This document shows, in pieces, positions 15,819-18,874 of a DNA stretch of 18,874 nt. Numbering within the stretch: the first letter of the stretch is position 1; each line of letters starts with the position of its first letter. This stretch comes from Prevotellaceae bacterium. GTDB lineage: Bacteria; Bacteroidota; Bacteroidia; Bacteroidales; Paludibacteraceae. A model generated the notes under the pieces. It saw only the letters and a list, made by a program, of their open reading frames with translations, did no database searches and had not been told where the DNA came from. The stretch is from positions 1-18,874 of the forward strand of contig JAITNR010000131.1 in the NCBI GenBank assembly GCA_031290375.1, given 5' to 3'. The position numbers and the translations under genes are program-made.

Positions 15819-15836
15819 GGTATTTGGAAGTGATTT

Positions 15837-15854
15837 AGGTACAGGTACAGGTAC
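15837..15854. repeat. Three AGGTAC tandem units
   Basis: AGGTAC occurs three times in a row, and an isolated AGGTACAG recurs near 15955. The rest of 15855-16030 is AT-rich DNA in which nothing else was recognised. Confidence 0.6.
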
Positions 15855-16030
15855 AATATTCATTTGTAAAACAGGGCAAACGCATCTTAATTTAACAAAT
15901 TTTAAATACTAAAAATATTCCTGTTCCGTTTGTATAATAAAATTTTTAATTGAATAGGTACAGCAAAAATAGTCCGTTTTGCTAATAGAATGTATATCAA
16001 ATAGATAGACGAAAAATTACCTCTCATCTT

Positions 16031-16192
16031 TTATTTTCTTCCTCTTTTCTTTAATGCCGCATCAAGCAGATACAAAATTTGTCCGTTTATGGAGCGAAAC
16101 TCGTCAGCTGCCCATTTCTCCAATGCAGACATCGTTGAACTATCTATCCGAAGAACAAAAGTTTTGCTCCTGTTTTTACTGTTTTCTTCCAT
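16031..16192 (-). CDS. Arc-like ribbon-helix-helix DNA-binding protein
   Basis: This small gene encodes 53 residues, starting MEENSKNRSKTFVLRID and ending KKRGRK. The strand TFVLRID (11-17), a first helix SALEKWAADEF (22-32), a turn SING and a second helix QILYLLDAALKKR (38-50) match the Arc-type ribbon-helix-helix fold, which binds DNA as a dimer through the beta-strand. WAADEFRSINGQI is close to the family's conserved centre as recalled. The gene begins 6 nt after the stop of the 44-codon ORF and about 200 nt after the SPFH gene on the same strand, suggesting co-transcription. From memory, small Arc-like proteins of this kind are often encoded beside SPFH proteins in Bacteroidota and Firmicutes. 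It could be an autoregulator of the cluster or, less likely, an antitoxin. Confidence 0.85.
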   Translation of the reverse strand: MEENSKNRSKTFVLRIDSSTMSALEKWAADEFRSINGQILYLLDAALKKRGRK

Positions 16193-16198
16193 TCCAAG

Positions 16199-16333
16199 TC
16201 ATTTAAATTTTTCTATCTCCTGTTGTTTTTGTGTGCCGATACACACCCGTATGCCGTTGCTATTGGTCTGTTTTTCAAACAACCCTGTGAAGTTATGGTT
16301 AAAAACGGGTTTATAAACCAATTTGACCATCAT
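16199..16333 (-). CDS. Small ORF of 44 residues between SPFH and RHH genes
   Basis: A 44-codon frame runs from ATG (16333) to TGA (16199-16201). It begins MMVKLVYKPVFNHNF, continues GIRVCIGTQKQQEIEKFK, and stops 6 nt before the ribbon-helix-helix start. A second in-frame ATG at 16330 is an alternative start. A G-rich GGTGGGTG lies about 6 nt upstream and may serve as ribosome binding site. No signal peptide, membrane segment or known motif is recognised. The protein is basic and has one cysteine. Tight packing with the downstream gene and lack of other content in the gap support translation, but it could be chance. Confidence 0.45.
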   Translation of the reverse strand: MMVKLVYKPVFNHNFTGLFEKQTNSNGIRVCIGTQKQQEIEKFK

Positions 16334-16393
16334 CGTGTGCACCCACCAATGCACTCATCTCTGTTTTTCGTAAAATTCGGACTTTACTTACGG

Positions 16394-17365
16394 TTAATTA
16401 TAGAGCGTTCCCGAATTGATTATCGGCTGTGCTGGCTGGTCGCTGCAAAGTACTACCATCAAGTTGGTTACCATTGCCGCTTTGCGTTCTTCGTCCAAAT
16501 TTACTACCCCTTCCTCTGACAGTTTATTGAGTGCCATCTTGACCATTCCCACTGCGCCATCAACTATTTTTTCACGTGCCGAAATAATGGCATCGGCTTG
16601 CTGACGTCTGAGCATCACAGCCGCAATTTCAGGGGCATACGCGAGGTAATTTACTCTGGCTTCCATCACTTCGATACCTGCAATAGAAAGCCGTTCATTG
16701 AGTTGTTTTTCAAGGATTTCGTTAATTTCCTCTCCACCACTTCGCAAGGTAAGTTTTTCGTCCTCATTTTCCGAATTGTCATAGGAATACATACCTGCCA
16801 CGCGCCTGAGAGCCGCATCAGACTGCACTTTGACAAAATGCTCGTATGCCCTCATTTTGTCCGCCACATTGTCCATTTTCACTGTTGCAGCCGATGCATT
16901 AGAAGTATTGTCCACCTCAAACGAAGCCTTGTAGGTATCAATCACGCTCCATACAATCACCTGTCCTATCATCACAGGATTTCCTTTTTTGTCATTCACC
17001 TTAATAGGCTCAGCATCAAGGTTTCTCGCCCTGAGAGTAAGTTTTTTCTTGGTGTAAAACGGATTTATCCAAAAAAATCCGTCCTCCTTTACTGTCCCTC
17101 TGTATTTTCCAAAAAACAGTAGCACACGCGCTTCGTTGGGTTCAATTTTCATAAAACCATTCCAAAAAATGCAATTTAATACGAAGAGTACTCCACTCAA
17201 AATTATACCTGCAATAGTCCAAAAATTAATATGCTCTGCCGACACCGCATCAACACAGTAAGAGAACAAGCCGATAACAATACCAAGTAACAATACATTG
17301 AAAACCAGCATCATAATGCCGTTCAATTTTAAGCCAATAAAGATTTTTTCTTTCCTCAATTCCAT
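16394..17365 (-). CDS. SPFH/band-7 domain membrane protein
   Basis: This 323-residue protein of the stomatin/prohibitin/flotillin/HflK-C superfamily is probably a membrane scaffold facing the cytoplasm. Two hydrophobic segments (about 17-37 and 49-69) are followed by the SPFH domain beginning KIEPNEARVLLFFGKYRGT. Then come FFWINPFYTKKKLTLRARNL, VMIGQVIVWSVIDTYKASFE, and an Ala/Glu-rich helical region (RLSIAGIEVMEARVNYLAYA, IAAVMLRRQQADAIISAREK). The protein ends soon after QPIINSGTLYN, with no long coiled coil. The role of this subgroup is not established, and membrane-quality control or raft-like organisation is only an analogy. It has its own consensus promoter and is followed by the 44-codon ORF and the ribbon-helix-helix gene. 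Confidence 0.9.
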   Translation of the reverse strand: MELRKEKIFIGLKLNGIMMLVFNVLLLGIVIGLFSYCVDAVSAEHINFWTIAGIILSGVLFVLNCIFWNGFMKIEPNEARVLLFFGKYRGTVKEDGFFWINPFYTKKKLTLRARNLDAEPIKVNDKKGNPVMIGQVIVWSVIDTYKASFEVDNTSNASAATVKMDNVADKMRAYEHFVKVQSDAALRRVAGMYSYDNSENEDEKLTLRSGGEEINEILEKQLNERLSIAGIEVMEARVNYLAYAPEIAAVMLRRQQADAIISAREKIVDGAVGMVKMALNKLSEEGVVNLDEERKAAMVTNLMVVLCSDQPAQPIINSGTLYN

Positions 17366-17412
17366 AATTTTTAAATTTAAATTAGGTTTATAATGATATT
17401 AAAATAATATCA

Positions 17413-17443
17413 CAAAGGTACAACAAAAAAACGTTCCGCCAAA
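17413..17443 (-). promoter_or_regulatory. Promoter of the SPFH cluster
   Basis: On the minus strand TTTG (17443-17440) is followed after 19 nt by TACCTTTG (17420-17413), 48 nt before the SPFH start. Both boxes and the spacing match the Bacteroidota consensus. Confidence 0.75.
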
Positions 17444-17470
17444 AACTTTAACTTTTTTTAACTACAAAAA

Positions 17471-18628
17471 TTAATTGTGTGAATACTCCAAAACCACAAC
17501 TCGCTTATTTTCATCGACTAAATAAGCTGTGTATTTTGTCTGCTGTTGAGCTGTTGATACGGTAACATTGCCGAACAAAAAGCTCAAAGTTTGAGAATTT
17601 TCCGTCAAAATTGTTCCTTCATGCCCGACTGCATTGGAAGAAACAAGCGAAAATACGTTGTTTGTTCCGTCCAATCGATAAAAACCGTTAGGAATGCTGC
17701 TTGCACTCAAAGGGGCAATAAACTCCACCTGCAACGCCACCCCAAAAGGCGAAGCAAAAGTCGCCCTGAAAATATTTTGCCCATATCCATAGATGTTCCC
17801 AAGATTTGTAACTGTGAGATTGTTGCAGTTAAAATGAAGCGTGTCAGGCGGCGGAAGAGTCAAATCCACAATCTGCAACGCCCCTGAGTAGCTTATTTGC
17901 AAAGTTTCGGCTCTATCACCTGTTAAAGTGCCTGTAAGCGTGTAATTGCCGGTGTTTCCTCTTATACTGAAACCTCCATTTTCAATCATAATTGCCATTG
18001 AGCCGCCAAGCGAAGAGTAGTGGAAAAACGTGCCTGAGGCGTACGTGCCGTCAGTCCTCTCAATGATTTTGCCCGGAATATAGGTAAATGTCTGAGGTTG
18101 AACATTTGCGGTGTATGTAGCAACAGCCGGTTCAGTTCCGTTATTTGGCGAAAAAAGTTCGATGTTAAAATAGTAGCCTGCCCCTGACACAGAGCCGTCC
18201 GTTTCTACTCTGTATCCGTCTGAGAAGAGTTTTAAAATAAATCTGTCAAACCCCAAAGCTCCGTTATCACCAAAGTAGTAAGCCAAAGCGGTAGAAAAAC
18301 CCAAATTGTACGTCAGCGGCTTAACCGTTACAACACACTCCCGTCTAATATCGCCTGCTATGGCTGTAATGATGCAGATGCCTGAATATACGGCAGTTAC
18401 AACACCATTACCATCAACCTGAGCCACTTTATTGTCGCTTGAAATCCACCTTATCCTGTTGTACGTATTGGCTTCTATCGGCTCAATCCACGCATCAAGC
18501 GTATTTCTTTCGCCCACCAGCATTGTCAATGAAGTCGGATACAACTGCAAAAATTCAACAGGAAACTTGTTACAGGAAAAAAACAACAACGCAGTGATAA
18601 CAAATAATATGATTGATTTTTTAGACAT
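17471..18628 (-). CDS. Big_2-domain lipoprotein
   Basis: This 385-residue predicted lipoprotein is probably anchored in the outer membrane. The signal peptide KKSIILFVITALLFFSCNK carries a lipobox-like FFSC with the acylated cysteine at about residue 19. A bacterial Ig-like (Big_2) domain spans about 28-103: LTMLVGERNTLDAWIEP, then IRWISSDNKVAQVDGNGVVTA and the closing CVVTVKPL. The remaining about 280 residues are beta-rich, with repeated Y/F-G-N patterns, and resemble no named domain known to me. The ATG at 18628 is chosen over the longer frame to 18751, because the extra 41 codons run into IS sequence and would bury the lipoprotein signal. AAGGAAAA precedes this start, and a TAACTTTG box lies 24 nt upstream. 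Ligand and function are unknown. Confidence 0.85.
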   Translation of the reverse strand: MSKKSIILFVITALLFFSCNKFPVEFLQLYPTSLTMLVGERNTLDAWIEPIEANTYNRIRWISSDNKVAQVDGNGVVTAVYSGICIITAIAGDIRRECVVTVKPLTYNLGFSTALAYYFGDNGALGFDRFILKLFSDGYRVETDGSVSGAGYYFNIELFSPNNGTEPAVATYTANVQPQTFTYIPGKIIERTDGTYASGTFFHYSSLGGSMAIMIENGGFSIRGNTGNYTLTGTLTGDRAETLQISYSGALQIVDLTLPPPDTLHFNCNNLTVTNLGNIYGYGQNIFRATFASPFGVALQVEFIAPLSASSIPNGFYRLDGTNNVFSLVSSNAVGHEGTILTENSQTLSFLFGNVTVSTAQQQTKYTAYLVDENKRVVVLEYSHN

Positions 18629-18651
18629 AACATTTTCCTTTTTATTAAATG

Positions 18652-18677
18652 CAAAGTTAATATTTTTTTTTATACAA
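18652..18677 (-). promoter_or_regulatory. Probable promoter of the Big_2 lipoprotein
   Basis: TAACTTTG (18659-18652, minus) matches the -7 consensus 24 nt upstream of the chosen start. The nearest TTG (18677-18675) gives a 15-nt spacer, shorter than usual. The box supports the start at 18628, since the longer frame would begin upstream of it. Confidence 0.5.
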
Positions 18678-18725
18678 GGCATTGCACACAGACGACACAG
18701 ACTTAACAGATTGATATGAATTTTT

Positions 18726-18874
18726 TCCTGACTTCGACGGTCAAAAATCACAAAACAATATCATTCAATGACTTACCAAAACAGCGAGCCACTACATTTT
18801 TTAATTTTCGAGTAATTGATAAGGCACTAAACTTCGGCGTTTTTTCATTGCTTGATATATTGTTTGTGTGTCTT
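18726..18874 (-). mobile_element. 3' end of an IS element (right copy)
   Basis: The minus strand enters from outside the window with the frame KTPKFSALSITRKLKNVVAR, continuing through CFGKSLNDIVL to TGA. It reaches the same tip, ending at 18726, as the left copy. Over about 118 bases the two edge copies differ at roughly three positions. The orientations are opposite, with both 3' ends pointing into the window. Bases beyond about 18843 cannot be compared, because the left copy is cut by the window edge. Confidence 0.75.

Noticed and set aside
16031..16333. Ribbon-helix-helix gene plus 44-residue ORF as a toxin-antitoxin pair
   Set aside because: The 44-residue product has no toxin motif, the order relative to the SPFH gene suggests a different context, and nothing in the sequence specifically supports toxicity.

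Overview
The window looks like a chromosomal stretch from a member of the Bacteroidota, most likely Bacteroidales. This is inferred from AT-rich intergenic DNA, several clear Bacteroidota-type promoters (TTTG about 19-21 nt upstream of TAnnTTTG), weak Shine-Dalgarno sites, a secreted FISUMP-type protein, a Big_2 lipoprotein and the single-chain alpha2-type glycyl-tRNA synthetase. No rRNA, tRNA or CRISPR array was recognised. Every intact gene is on the minus strand, so the window is best read from right to left.

From the right edge: an inward-facing end of an insertion sequence (18726-18874); a Big_2 lipoprotein; a small cluster of a membrane SPFH/band-7 protein, a 44-residue ORF and a 53-residue Arc-like ribbon-helix-helix protein; a repeat-filled gap; an RND efflux pump inner-membrane subunit with no adaptor or outer-membrane partner; a hairpin-rich gap; the clamp-loader delta' gene holB followed closely by a family 2 glycosyltransferase; an 893-nt gap holding an IS remnant, a (TG)21 microsatellite, a (CG)5 tract in a cruciform-like repeat and REP-like elements; a FISUMP secreted protein with a good terminator; imidazolonepropionase (hutI) probably co-transcribed with a hotdog thioesterase; glyS; a 119-bp MITE-like element; gltX and the potassium transporter gene trkH; a truncated MITE copy; a decayed beta-helix surface-protein fragment; and a second inward-facing IS end at the left edge.

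Most genes are housekeeping (translation, replication, potassium uptake, histidine degradation, efflux) and do not form one pathway. The unusual content lies between them. Inverted, about 97% identical IS 3' ends bracket the whole segment. A third, internally deleted relative sits in the middle. At least five REP-like or palindromic elements are scattered through the gaps, and two tandem repeats (dinucleotide and heptanucleotide) lie near promoters. The most system-like unit is the SPFH / 44-residue ORF / ribbon-helix-helix cluster, but no new defence or metabolic system can be demonstrated from sequence alone.
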